DNA from: Sulfurospirillum deleyianum DSM 6946
Lineage (GTDB): Bacteria; Campylobacterota; Campylobacteria; Campylobacterales; Sulfurospirillaceae
Reading direction: 5' to 3'
Assembly (NCBI RefSeq): GCF_000024885.1
Contig: NC_013512.1
Coordinates: forward strand, 1,426,001-1,490,000
DNA length: 64,000 nt
Under the pieces are notes generated by a model. It was not told where the DNA came from, did not search any database, and was given only the letters and a program-made list of their open reading frames with translations. Made by a program: the position numbers and the translations under genes. Of the stretch, positions 56,616 to 64,000 are shown one piece after another. Position 1 is the stretch's first letter; every line of letters starts with the position of its first letter.

Positions 56616-57307
56616 TTTTAATCGTTGAAGACGATGATGCCATCGCAAAACTTTTAACCATCTCTTTACACGAGTATGGCTTTAAAACCAAACATGCGTA
56701 TGACCTTGCCACCGCCAAACGCGATATTTTGAGTCATAACCCTTTACTGATTATTTTAGATTTGGGACTACCTGATGGTGATGGCAAGAGCCTCATCACT
56801 AAGGTGCGTAAACAGAGTAAAACACCCATCATTGTGCTCTCCGCTAGAAACGATGAAAAAGAGATTATTGCAGCACTTGATTTAGGAGCAGATGACTATG
56901 TCACAAAGCCTTTTTCTACCAGTGAGCTCTTAGCAAGAGTGCGCTCAACCCTGCGTCGTGTTCAGGCAACAACAGCACGTGATATGCTTACATGTAAAGA
57001 TCTCACCATTGACTTTACTAAAAAAGAGGTACAGCTTAAAGGAGCACTTTTAAAGCTCACGCCAACAGAGTATACTTTGCTACGTTATCTCATGCAAAAT
57101 GCGAACAAAGTTCTTCCACACCAGCAGATTCTTAAAGAGGTGTGGGGTGTTGGGTATCAAAACGAGATGCAGTATCTTAGAACCTACATCAATTCACTCC
57201 GTAAAAAAATTGAAGACAGTTCAACACGACCAGAATACATCACGACAGAATCAAGCATAGGCTATCGTTTTGCATGTCATTGCCATGATGAAAGAGGAAA
57301 TCAATGA
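56606..57307 (+). CDS. KdpE-like response regulator
   Basis: A 233-residue OmpR-family regulator with receiver motifs (LILIVEDDDAIAKLLTISL, IILDLGLPDGDG, VTKPFSTSELLARV) and a winged-helix domain (LTPTEYTLLRYLMQNAN to SSIGYRF). It overlaps the kinase by 10 bases and the KtrB-type gene by four, so it is probably cotranscribed with the potassium transporter it controls. Confidence 0.9.
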   Translation: MELILIVEDDDAIAKLLTISLHEYGFKTKHAYDLATAKRDILSHNPLLIILDLGLPDGDGKSLITKVRKQSKTPIIVLSARNDEKEIIAALDLGADDYVTKPFSTSELLARVRSTLRRVQATTARDMLTCKDLTIDFTKKEVQLKGALLKLTPTEYTLLRYLMQNANKVLPHQQILKEVWGVGYQNEMQYLRTYINSLRKKIEDSSTRPEYITTESSIGYRFACHCHDERGNQ

Positions 57308-58635
57308 ATCAAAAAACCTTACGGATTATCTTTTTTAGTTACCTTACGGTCGTTTTTGTCGGTGCTATTTTATTGATGTTGCCTATCGCCCATATAGGAA
57401 AACTAACCTTTATTGATGCGCTGTTTACTTCGACTTCAGCGACATGCGTAACAGGGCTAGTTGTAAAAATCACCGCTCAAGACTTTACCTTTTTTGGGCA
57501 ATTTGTCATTTTACTCTTGATGCAAGTAGGTGGCGTTGGATACATGAGTATTGTCACCCTCTTCTTCTTATTTATGAAGAAAAATCTTAACATCCATGAA
57601 AAAAATATGGCAAAAGATTCGCTCAATTACTCATCAAACCTAGACATTCAGAACTTTCTTCAAAAAGTTTTTATCTTTACGATTATCATCGAATCCCTTG
57701 GCGCATTCATCTTAACCCTGCGTTTTGCCACCCATATGCCACTCAATCAAGCGTTCTGGCAAGGGATCTTTCACTCCGTTGCCGCCTTCAATAATGCGGG
57801 ATTTTCCCTCTTTAGAGACAATCTCGTAGGCTATCAGACGGATGCTACCGTATTGGTAACGATTGGGTTATTGATTATTTTTGGTGGATTGGGATATTTA
57901 GTTTTAGTTGAACTTCACGCAAAAGCAACGCACAAACGCTTTATGATTTCAGCACATACTAAAATCACTCTGGTAGGAACGCTCATCCTTATTATCTCAG
58001 GAATGCTTCTTTTCTTAGTCATTGAATGGGATAATAAAGGCATTTTTAAATCAATGTCGTTGTACCATAGCCTTCTCAACAGTTTTTTTCTCTCAGTGAA
58101 TTTTAGAACCTCTGGCTTCAATAGCCTTGATCTTGCCAATCTAAGCGACGCATCACTCTTTTGCTCAACCATCTACATGATGACGGGCGGAGGAGCGGGA
58201 AGTACGGCTGGAGGTATCAAAATCACTACCGTTGCTGTGCTTATCATCGCAACCATTCATACCATTAAAATTAGCAACCAATCGCCTCATGCGTTTAAAC
58301 GAACGATTACACAAGAGATTATCAACCGCTCTTCTGCCATTATTCTCGTCGCTTCGTTTATCTCCATCACCGCAACCGTCATTCTCGTAGAAACCCAACA
58401 CACACACTTTATGAGAACTCTTTTTGAAGTGGTTTCTGCTTTTTGTACGGTGGGTGTTTCAGTCGGAAATGGTGATGTTTTAAGCCTTTCCGCAACATTT
58501 AGTTCCTTTGGAAAATCTTTAGTTATCGCCTTGATGCTCATTGGGCGTATGGGCATTTTCGCTTTTGGATTTCTCATTATTGGCAAAGAAAAAATTAAAC
58601 ATATTCAATACCCAGAAGGAAGGATTTTATTATGA
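57304..58635 (+). CDS. ktrB: KtrB/TrkH-type potassium uptake channel subunit
   Basis: A 443-residue membrane protein with four repeated pore loops: SATCVTGLVV, SVAAFNNAGFS, VNFRTSGFNSL and VSAFCTVGVSVG, containing the conserved glycines of the K+ filter. It transports K+, probably Na+-coupled, with the cytosolic gating subunit encoded next. The stop overlaps the ktrA start (ATGA). Confidence 0.9.
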   Translation: MNQKTLRIIFFSYLTVVFVGAILLMLPIAHIGKLTFIDALFTSTSATCVTGLVVKITAQDFTFFGQFVILLLMQVGGVGYMSIVTLFFLFMKKNLNIHEKNMAKDSLNYSSNLDIQNFLQKVFIFTIIIESLGAFILTLRFATHMPLNQAFWQGIFHSVAAFNNAGFSLFRDNLVGYQTDATVLVTIGLLIIFGGLGYLVLVELHAKATHKRFMISAHTKITLVGTLILIISGMLLFLVIEWDNKGIFKSMSLYHSLLNSFFLSVNFRTSGFNSLDLANLSDASLFCSTIYMMTGGGAGSTAGGIKITTVAVLIIATIHTIKISNQSPHAFKRTITQEIINRSSAIILVASFISITATVILVETQHTHFMRTLFEVVSAFCTVGVSVGNGDVLSLSATFSSFGKSLVIALMLIGRMGIFAFGFLIIGKEKIKHIQYPEGRILL

Positions 58636-59294
58636 AAACATATGCTGTCATTGGACTTGGAAAATTTGGCTTTCACATCGCCAAAGGCTTGGCAGAACAA
58701 GGCATGGATATCATTGCCATTGACAACGATCCACACAAAATTCAAGTCATTAGCGAATACATTGAAGATGCGATTATTTTAGACAGTACCGATATAAAAG
58801 CGCTTCAAGAAGCAGGTGTTGTAGGGCTAGATACGGTTATTATTAGCATTGGAGAGAACATTGAGGCGAGTATTTTAACCTTGATGGCACTTAAAGAACT
58901 GGACAATAAAACGATTATCGCCAAAGCCATTACCTTAACCCACGGAGAGATTTTAGCCCGTTTAGGTGCGTTTAAAGTCATCTACCCTGAGAGAGAATCG
59001 GCAAAAAAACTGGTTGAAAATCTTGTCGGTAATGTGGTCATTGATCAAGTTGATTTTAGCAGTACCATTAAAATCGCCAAATTTTCTGTCACAAAAACAT
59101 TAATCGGAAAAATGGTCAAAGAGATTGAGCTGATGTTTGAAAACGAGATTCATCTTATAGCCTGTAAAACACGTGATAACTGGATATTTGATGTTGAAAA
59201 AACCTATAAAATTCGTGAAAACGACATGCTTGCGTTTATTGGTAAAAAAACATTCATTGATAAGCTAAAAAATCTCACAAAAGCGGAGAGTTAA
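58632..59294 (+). CDS. ktrA: KtrA/TrkA-type regulatory subunit
   Basis: A 220-residue RCK protein. N-terminal nucleotide fold: MKTYAVIGLGKFGFHIAKGL and IIAIDNDPHKIQVIS; C-terminal RCK_C region to KTFIDKLKN. It gates KtrB in response to nucleotides. It is the last gene of the kdpDE-like-ktrBA operon and is followed by paired palindromes. Confidence 0.92.
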   Translation: MKTYAVIGLGKFGFHIAKGLAEQGMDIIAIDNDPHKIQVISEYIEDAIILDSTDIKALQEAGVVGLDTVIISIGENIEASILTLMALKELDNKTIIAKAITLTHGEILARLGAFKVIYPERESAKKLVENLVGNVVIDQVDFSSTIKIAKFSVTKTLIGKMVKEIELMFENEIHLIACKTRDNWIFDVEKTYKIRENDMLAFIGKKTFIDKLKNLTKAES

Positions 59295-59296
59295 TT

Positions 59297-59355
59297 TTTA
59301 CATGTAAAGCCTCTTTTAGTGTGAAAACGTTATAAATAGTTTACATGTAAAGAGG
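59297..59355. terminator. Paired TTTACATGTAAA palindromes with pairing arms after ktrA
   Basis: Two copies of the 12-mer (59297-59308 and 59340-59351) flank a loop; CCTCTTT after the first pairs with AAAGAGG after the second, followed by TTTTC. The arrangement could fold into a long hairpin between ktrA and msrB and act as a terminator, though the loop is large. Confidence 0.4.
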
Positions 59356-59415
59356 TTTTCGAAGCCTTCAAAACATACTTTTACTTCATTTTTAGCCATC
59401 GAAGAAGGAATGCTT

Positions 59416-59781
59416 ATGAAACTACAAGCACTGACACCAGAAGAAGAGCATATCATCGTTCAGAAAGGAACGGAAATGCCCTATTCAGGAGAGTATAACG
59501 ACTTTTATGAAGCAGGTACGTATCTCTGTAAGCGCTGTTTGACACCGCTGTATCATTCCAAAGACAAATTTAAATCAGGCTGTGGATGGCCTAGCTTTGA
59601 TGATGAAATAGAAAGTGCCGTTCAACGTGAAATAGACAAAGATGGTAGGCGCATTGAAGTTCTCTGTCAAGCGTGTGGAGCGCACTTAGGACATGTATTT
59701 GAGGGCGAAGGGTTCACCCCTAAAAATACACGCCATTGTGTCAATTCACTCTCCCTTATGTTTATTGCTGAAAAAAATTAA
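59416..59781 (+). CDS. msrB: Methionine-(R)-sulfoxide reductase MsrB
   Basis: A 121-residue MsrB. It begins MKLQALTPEEEHIIVQKGTE, has both zinc pairs (CKRC, CQAC), SGCGWPSF and the catalytic RHCVNSLSL. The ATG at 59416 is six bases after AAGGA; the ATG at 59410 directly abuts it and is unlikely. It repairs oxidised methionine in the cytoplasm. Confidence 0.95.
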   Translation: MKLQALTPEEEHIIVQKGTEMPYSGEYNDFYEAGTYLCKRCLTPLYHSKDKFKSGCGWPSFDDEIESAVQREIDKDGRRIEVLCQACGAHLGHVFEGEGFTPKNTRHCVNSLSLMFIAEKN

Positions 59782-59831
59782 TTTTTTGTTTATGCTATAA
59801 TACGACTCAAATTATTTTAAAGGAATTTCGT

Positions 59832-59894
59832 ATGACCCAAAGCGAACCGGACTCGTGTAGCTTAATCTCTTCTGTTCTAGGAGTGATCCTATGA
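59832..59894 (+). CDS. 20-codon leader ORF coupled to the CNNM gene
   Basis: A short ORF (MTQSEPDSCSLISSVLGVIL) with its own AAAGGA site seven bases upstream. Its TGA overlaps the ATG of the next gene (ATGA), so ribosomes finishing it can start the CNNM gene. It is too short to be certain; it may be a leader peptide for translational control. No similarity is recognised. Confidence 0.45.
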   Translation: MTQSEPDSCSLISSVLGVIL

Positions 59895-60967
59895 CACTAC
59901 TGCTTGTCTATCTTCTTATTGCCATTGCCATTTCGTTTCTTTGCTCCATTCTTGAAGCTGTATTACTTTCAAGTACCAATTCGTACATTGAAAGCCTACC
60001 TAAAGAGGGAAATGAGGAAGCTCTCACAAAAATCAAACATCTTAAATCAGACATTGATAAGCCTATCTCGTCTATTTTAACGGTCAATACCTTTGCGCAT
60101 ACCATGGGTGCGGCAGGTGTGGGTGCTCAAGCACAAGTTTTATTTGGTGAAGAGTGGCAAACCGCTGTTGCTTTTGTCGTAACATTACTTATATTATACG
60201 CTTCAGAGATTTTGCCTAAAACGATTGGTGCCTTGTACTGGAAAAAGTTACTGACTCCATCAGCGCATATTATTTCGTTTCTTGTCACCGTTACAACACC
60301 ATTCACATGGATTTCCTCACTTTTATCTAAATGGATTTCCAAAAATAAAAAACACCATCCAAACTATTCTCGTGATGAGATTATGGCAGTCGTTGCAATG
60401 GGTGAGCGTGAGGGTTCTATTTTAAGTAAAGAGAGTGACCTCATTGAAAATCTCTTAAAACTCAAAAATATTAAAGCCAAAGATATCATGACACCTCGTA
60501 GCGTTGTCTTCGCACTTCCCTCTTCTACCACCATTGAAGATGCTATTGAAGACGATAGAATGTACATTCACTCACGTATTCCTATTTTTGGGGAAACGCT
60601 TGATGATGTTGTGGGGATTGTCTTTAATCAACGTATTCTTGAAGAGAGTGTTGAAGATCATGATGCTACAACGTTAGAGCAAATTTCACATGAAGTGCAT
60701 ATGGTCTCAGAAAATCTTCCTGTGCCAAACCTTATTGACCAATTTATCAAACGTAAAACTCACCTCTTTGTTGTCTTTGATAGCTATGGACAAACCGCAG
60801 GTGTGGTCACGCTTGAAGATGCTATTGAAACACTTTTAGGTGTTGAGATTGTCGATGAAATGGACGAAGTAGAAGATATGCAACTCTTTGCAAAAGACAG
60901 AAGTAAAAAATTCCAAGACCGTATGAAAGTGGAACGTAAAAAACTCGAAAAAGCAAAAATAAACTAA
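59891..60967 (+). CDS. CNNM/CBS-domain membrane protein (hemolysin family, CorC-like)
   Basis: A 358-residue protein with a DUF21/CNNM membrane domain (MTLLLVYLLIAIAISFLC; LYASEILPKTIGALYW) and a cytosolic pair of CBS domains (DIMTPRSVVFALPSS; VVTLEDAIETLLGVEI). It resembles YfjD and CorB types that handle Mg2+ or Co2+ efflux. The short C-terminus lacks the CorC domain. It is coupled to the leader ORF. Confidence 0.85.
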   Translation: MTLLLVYLLIAIAISFLCSILEAVLLSSTNSYIESLPKEGNEEALTKIKHLKSDIDKPISSILTVNTFAHTMGAAGVGAQAQVLFGEEWQTAVAFVVTLLILYASEILPKTIGALYWKKLLTPSAHIISFLVTVTTPFTWISSLLSKWISKNKKHHPNYSRDEIMAVVAMGEREGSILSKESDLIENLLKLKNIKAKDIMTPRSVVFALPSSTTIEDAIEDDRMYIHSRIPIFGETLDDVVGIVFNQRILEESVEDHDATTLEQISHEVHMVSENLPVPNLIDQFIKRKTHLFVVFDSYGQTAGVVTLEDAIETLLGVEIVDEMDEVEDMQLFAKDRSKKFQDRMKVERKKLEKAKIN

Positions 60968-61560
60968 ATACACAGAGGCTTTACATGTAAAGCCTCTTCC
61001 CACTCTTTTTTTTCTAAATTTCTCACTAACACATTAACTCCAGCATAAGGTTGCTCAATTTCAAAGATGTTCTCAAAAGGAATGCCTAAGATGTGGCGCA
61101 AGATGACCCGATTGACCCCTGCGTGTGCGACGATAAGCACCGTGCCATGGTAGGTTTGCGTGAGGGTATGAAACGTCTCTAAGACCCGTTTGGAGAGCGT
61201 ACCAAAACTCTCTGCTTTGGGAGGTGCAAAGTGCTCGATGTTTCGACCTCGCTCTTCAAAGCCTTGTGGGTCATGCGCTTTGATTTCTTTTAGTGGCATA
61301 TTTTCCCATTTTCCCATGTTTATCTCACGCAAGGCGTCCACTGTATGATAAAGAGGGGTAATGATTTGCGTGGTTTGCACACAACGCATCAAAGGACTGG
61401 TAAAAACAGCGTCCAAAGGAATGGTCTGAAAATACTCCGACAACGTATGCGCTTGTTCAATCCCCAAAGCATCCAGAGGCAGGTTGGTTTGCCCGATGTA
61501 GCGCTTTTCACTCCCTGTATCAATGTGCCCATGACGCACCAAATAGACGTTTTCAACCAT
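60964..61560 (-). CDS. Histidine phosphatase family protein
   Basis: A 198-residue phosphatase of the phosphoglycerate-mutase fold: VYLVRHGHIDTGSE (RHG, catalytic His), FTSPLMRCVQTTQ, then LREINMGKWEN and IVAHAGVNRVILR. The fold includes alpha-ribazole phosphatases, but the substrate here is unknown. It overlaps the nucleotidyltransferase gene upstream by eight bases and shares its operon. Confidence 0.82.
   Translation of the reverse strand: MVENVYLVRHGHIDTGSEKRYIGQTNLPLDALGIEQAHTLSEYFQTIPLDAVFTSPLMRCVQTTQIITPLYHTVDALREINMGKWENMPLKEIKAHDPQGFEERGRNIEHFAPPKAESFGTLSKRVLETFHTLTQTYHGTVLIVAHAGVNRVILRHILGIPFENIFEIEQPYAGVNVLVRNLEKKEWEEALHVKPLCI
60974..60997. terminator. Perfect 24-base palindrome built on TTTACATGTAAA, convergent terminator
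   Basis: The 24 bases at 60974-60997 are a perfect palindrome: AGAGGC, the recurrent 12-mer, GCCTCT. It begins six bases after the CNNM stop and lies within the last codons of the convergent histidine phosphatase gene, where it encodes Leu-His-Val. T-rich sequence follows on the plus strand. Confidence 0.55.
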
Positions 61561-62659
61561 AGGAAAACTCTTTACATGTAAGGATTTGCATCTTGGCGAT
61601 AATCGCTTTTAGAGCATTAAGTCGCTTTTGAATATTGCGTTGTGCCTCAGCGTTTCCCTCACATTTTTGAAGTGCTTTGGCAAAGCGTTTTTCAAAGCCA
61701 CAGACTTCATCTTCACACACCAATTTATCGGCTAAAAAAAGAATCTCGTTGGCATTTAAAGGCGTACTGGCGTCCACTTCAATGTCCATGTGCGTTTCGA
61801 TCAGTTTAGCAACCTCTTTATAGCCCATCTTTTCTAACATTTGCGCGCCAACTTCTGCATGGTTTTTCTCTTTGCGTGCGATGTCGTGCAAGAGTGCTGC
61901 GGCTAAAAGTGTGGGTATGTCACAAGAAAACGCACTCTTTGAGACTTCATGCAAGCAAATGCGCACCATTTTTTCAACCGCCTCGCAATGCCTGATAATA
62001 TGCTCTTCCACCCCATAAAACGCCATCATGGCACAACACTCTTTTTCGGTGGGTGCGTGAAGTTCACCATAGGCTTTTAATGCTTCATAGTCCTCTTTCG
62101 TGTCCATATCCATCAAAACAGCTTGGTCATAAACCTTTACATGTAAAGCATCGCCCTTAAAGGCTTCAAGGACTTTTTTAAGCCCACCTTCCCCATCGCT
62201 CACTAAAATCTGCTCCTTATACTTCATATCAATGAGTGGCGGATGCCCCTTGCGCCCTAAAAAAGTGGGGTAAATCACCCCTTTTTTCTCACGCTCATAC
62301 GCCTCGTACAAACACTCAAGGCTTTGCGCTTTGATGAGTGGAATATCCACAGGATTCATGTAAAACGCTTCGATGTGCTCATTCATCGCACGCAAGCCCT
62401 TTTGAATGGAGCTAAACATGCCCTTATCGTAATCTTCGTTGTAAACGATATGAACCTTGTAATCTTTTAAAACGTCGATAAGCTCATCTTTTCGATGCCC
62501 TACCACCACATAGATATGCCCGATACCATGCGCTTGATAGGTCTGAATCAACCGCTCTAACGCACTCGTTTTTCCCAAAGGCAAAAGCGGTTTAAAATCG
62601 CCCATGCGGGAGGAATACCCAGCAGCGATGATGAGAACAGCGATGTTTTGTTTTGCCAT
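61553..62659 (-). CDS. MobA/MocA-like nucleotidyltransferase fused to an HD domain
   Basis: A 368-residue fusion. Residues 1-190 are a MobA/MocA-type transferase (VLIIAAGYSSRMGDFKPLLP, YMNPVDIPLIKAQSL, PTFLGRKGHPPLI), which attaches a nucleotide to molybdopterin. Residues 220-340 are an HD domain (EEHIIRHCEAVEKM, LLAAALLHDIARKEKNHAEV). Similar enzymes in Desulfovibrio (DVU_1551 type, from memory) sit in molybdenum-hydroxylase clusters. The HD domain could hydrolyse a nucleotide or phosphate. Palindromes at 61572 and 62147 lie in frame. Confidence 0.8.
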   Translation of the reverse strand: MAKQNIAVLIIAAGYSSRMGDFKPLLPLGKTSALERLIQTYQAHGIGHIYVVVGHRKDELIDVLKDYKVHIVYNEDYDKGMFSSIQKGLRAMNEHIEAFYMNPVDIPLIKAQSLECLYEAYEREKKGVIYPTFLGRKGHPPLIDMKYKEQILVSDGEGGLKKVLEAFKGDALHVKVYDQAVLMDMDTKEDYEALKAYGELHAPTEKECCAMMAFYGVEEHIIRHCEAVEKMVRICLHEVSKSAFSCDIPTLLAAALLHDIARKEKNHAEVGAQMLEKMGYKEVAKLIETHMDIEVDASTPLNANEILFLADKLVCEDEVCGFEKRFAKALQKCEGNAEAQRNIQKRLNALKAIIAKMQILTCKEFSYG

Positions 62660-62663
62660 GTGC

Positions 62664-63701
62664 TTAACTTCTTTTGGCTTTAATCAGCTCAGCTACGATG
62701 CTAATCGCTATTTCTTCAGGCGTTTGAGCATTAATGGAAACACCGATGGGGCAATGCACCTCTTCTAAGTCCTTTTGTGCAAAGCCTTCTGCTAAAAGTT
62801 CCCCGTAAATGTGCGCTTTTTTCGTTTTGCTCCCGATCATACCGATGTATTTGGCGTGGGTGTGAAGGGCTTGTTGTAAAACGATTTGATCAAACGCATG
62901 GCTTCGGCTGACAATGACAATGTAACTGTTTTTTGGGATGTTTACCTCTTGACGTAAAACACCGTACGAGGAGATGACATGCACTTCTTCAGCACTGGGA
63001 AAACGCTCCTTACTCGCAAACTCTTCTCTATCATCAATGACAACCGTGTAAAAACCAACGCTTTTACTGAGCATCGCAATTTGTTGAGACACATGCCCAG
63101 CCCCTACGATGTAAAGCTTTTGCGTGGCGTAGCATGGCTCTATCATATAGTCATTTTTACCGCACAGCAGGTGAAATTTGGTACGATTAAAATTTTCTCT
63201 AAGCTTTTGAGCTAGGGCTTCCACTTCTTTATCTTCTACACCATACAACGCTGTCTCGGTACAAATCCACTTATTTTTTCCCAAAGTACGTGTGCTTTTA
63301 AGTGAAATTTTGGTAATCATCACAAAATCCACCCCTTCACTTGTTAGCTCTTTAGCTTTATGGTGGATGTCGAGTTGATGGATATCCAAAGCGTCTAAGT
63401 ACTCCAACAAAATTCTCACTTCACCGCCACACACCATCCCCTCCGCCGCCGCATCGGTGTTAGAGAGTTCAAAATCTTGAAAACGACACTCTTTGGTATG
63501 TAAAACCTCAGGCGCCAATCGCATAATCATCGCTTCAAGCAAACCACCTCCTATCGTCCCATCTATCGTCCCATCTTTGCGAATAAGCATTTTTGTACCC
63601 GCTTCTCTAGGAGCCGAACCGCTTTTTTCTACGATGGTAGCGGTTACAAGTTCATCTTGGTTGTTTAGACCATCAACAATAGTATCAATCAGCGTTCTCA
63701 T
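62664..63701 (-). CDS. XdhC/CoxI-like molybdenum enzyme maturation protein
   Basis: A 345-residue protein: N-terminal XdhC/CoxI region (IVEKSGSAPREAGTKMLIR; TIDGTIGGGLLE; GMVCGGEVRILLEYL) and C-terminal Rossmann-type domain (LYIVGAGHVSQQIAMLSKSV; IGMIGSKTKKAHIY). XdhC inserts the sulfurated cofactor into xanthine-oxidase type enzymes. It overlaps the ligase gene upstream by four bases. The enzyme it serves is probably beyond the window. Confidence 0.88.
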   Translation of the reverse strand: MRTLIDTIVDGLNNQDELVTATIVEKSGSAPREAGTKMLIRKDGTIDGTIGGGLLEAMIMRLAPEVLHTKECRFQDFELSNTDAAAEGMVCGGEVRILLEYLDALDIHQLDIHHKAKELTSEGVDFVMITKISLKSTRTLGKNKWICTETALYGVEDKEVEALAQKLRENFNRTKFHLLCGKNDYMIEPCYATQKLYIVGAGHVSQQIAMLSKSVGFYTVVIDDREEFASKERFPSAEEVHVISSYGVLRQEVNIPKNSYIVIVSRSHAFDQIVLQQALHTHAKYIGMIGSKTKKAHIYGELLAEGFAQKDLEEVHCPIGVSINAQTPEEIAISIVAELIKAKRS

Positions 63702-64000
63702 TCCTTCTCTCCACAGTGGTGTATTTTTCGTTTGATCATGCTATGAATGATGAGGGGTGAGCCATCATCTTCTTGGCACTTAATGCTAAAGCTAAAAGCG
63801 TTGTGAAACTGTGCATGTATCGCTTGGTATAGTCTCTCTTTAAGCGCCTTTTCTTGGGCGATATTGGCAACAATGAGCGTTACATGTAACGTAGCGTTTC
63901 CATCACATAAGGCGTGATAGTTAAGGACACGTTCTTCCCTTAAGATGATTTCATCAAGCGCTCTTAAGCTCACTTCATGTCCGTTAATGATGACGTTGTC
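63698..64000 (-). CDS. C-terminus of an AMP-dependent ligase (phenylacetate-CoA-ligase like), runs off the window
   Basis: The last 100 residues of a protein that starts beyond base 64000. It contains DNVIINGHEVSLRALDEIIL, typical of the C-terminal domain of phenylacetate-CoA ligases, and ends IHSMIKRKIHHCGEKE. In Desulfovibrio a ligase of the DVU_1553 type is next to the XdhC and NTP-transferase genes (from memory). The TGA overlaps the XdhC start. The palindrome at 63880 is read Leu-His-Val. Confidence 0.7.
   Translation of the reverse strand, partial: DNVIINGHEVSLRALDEIILREERVLNYHALCDGNATLHVTLIVANIAQEKALKERLYQAIHAQFHNAFSFSIKCQEDDGSPLIIHSMIKRKIHHCGEKE

Larger units (their letters stand above)
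2811..63889. repeat. Dispersed palindrome TTACATGTAA, 33 exact copies
   Basis: Exact copies, by eye, begin at 2811, 3394, 3959, 4819, 6806, 7028, 11468, 12806, 14125, 15573, 21789, 22526, 23567, 26086, 28918, 30922, 32367, 33353, 34288, 39917, 40494, 42567, 42703, 42859, 48822, 51938, 56988, 59298, 59341, 60981, 61572, 62147 and 63880. About half extend to TTTACATGTAAA. One-base variants occur at 11756, 30325, 40440, 40952, 45876 and 48731. Coding copies are read as Leu-His-Val or Thr-Cys only, since the third frame contains TAA on both strands. About twelve copies are intergenic. The role is unknown. Confidence 0.9.

Noticed and set aside
2811-63889. TTACATGTAA as a CRISPR or mobile-element remnant
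   Set aside because: Spacing is irregular, copies are only 10-14 bases, and they sit inside conserved codons without duplicated flanks.

Overview
The window looks like chromosomal DNA of a Campylobacterota (Epsilonproteobacteria) bacterium, most likely Sulfurospirillum or a close relative. This is inferred from the low GC content, the FtsA-FtsZ and RsmH neighbourhoods, a Wolinella-type FccABC periplasmic flavoprotein/multiheme cytochrome operon, NnrS, a c-heme chemoreceptor and many methyl-accepting and two-component proteins. No rRNA, tRNA, CRISPR array or intact insertion sequence was found. Genes are densely packed, often with ATGA overlaps, and no gene-free stretch exceeds 300 bases.

Layout. 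1-4736 (minus): start of a UvrD-like helicase, then a small secreted protein, a TPR membrane protein and an ExeA/MshM-type ATPase in one overlapping operon; then a FliL-like protein, a Campylobacterota-specific protein and a Pif1-like helicase. 4794-6794: a lipoprotein fusing NlpC/P60 and M15 peptidase domains. 6820-11454: an AT-rich accessory island with a DUF1737 protein, a 1215-residue YobI-type membrane P-loop NTPase and a RhuM-Fic gene whose Fic core is deleted. 11618-16816: NnrS, RmuC, an FtsL-like protein, RsmH and BioA. 16921-20885: a PpiD-like chaperone, FtsA and FtsZ. 20945-28907: DUF4149 protein, PrmC, M48 protease, an MCP, an ABC-F ATPase and a c-heme MCP. 29042-30946: a three-gene operon (DUF2249, multi-pass membrane protein, MIP18/DUF59) behind a CRP/FNR-type box. 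31081-34278: PurH, DsbB/DsbA-like pair, thioesterase. 34443-39864: a two-component system followed by fccABC. 39983-49409: PatB-like lyase, two tandem NlpC/P60 lipoproteins, PurL, a GGDEF-EAL protein, TatB-TatC-QueA and a 93-residue flagellar rod-like protein. 49632-55479: beta-CASP hydrolase, long-chain acyl-CoA ligase, a membrane protein and a TonB-dependent receptor. 55590-59294: a short KdpD-like kinase, a KdpE-like regulator and a KtrB-KtrA potassium uptake system. 59416-60967: MsrB, a 20-codon leader ORF and a CNNM/CBS protein. 60964-64000 (minus): histidine phosphatase, nucleotidyltransferase-HD fusion, XdhC-like protein and the end of an AMP-dependent ligase, resembling a maturation cluster for a molybdenum hydroxylase.

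The strongest unexplained signal is the palindrome TTACATGTAA (often TTTACATGTAAA). I counted 33 exact copies by eye, against about 0.2 expected by chance. It lies both between genes and inside conserved genes, where it is read only as Leu-His-Val or Thr-Cys. It is absent from the YobI island and from a few other long stretches. A second unexplained element is a structured repeat of about 140-150 bases, present twice (15371-15507 and 49425-49576), each time in the leader of a minus-strand gene, with one compensatory base change in a stem.

Other points worth attention are an apparent ATC start codon in queA, paired CRP/FNR-like boxes near -41 of two probable nitrosative-stress transcripts, the excised Fic domain, and a truncated KdpD-type sensor wired to Ktr.
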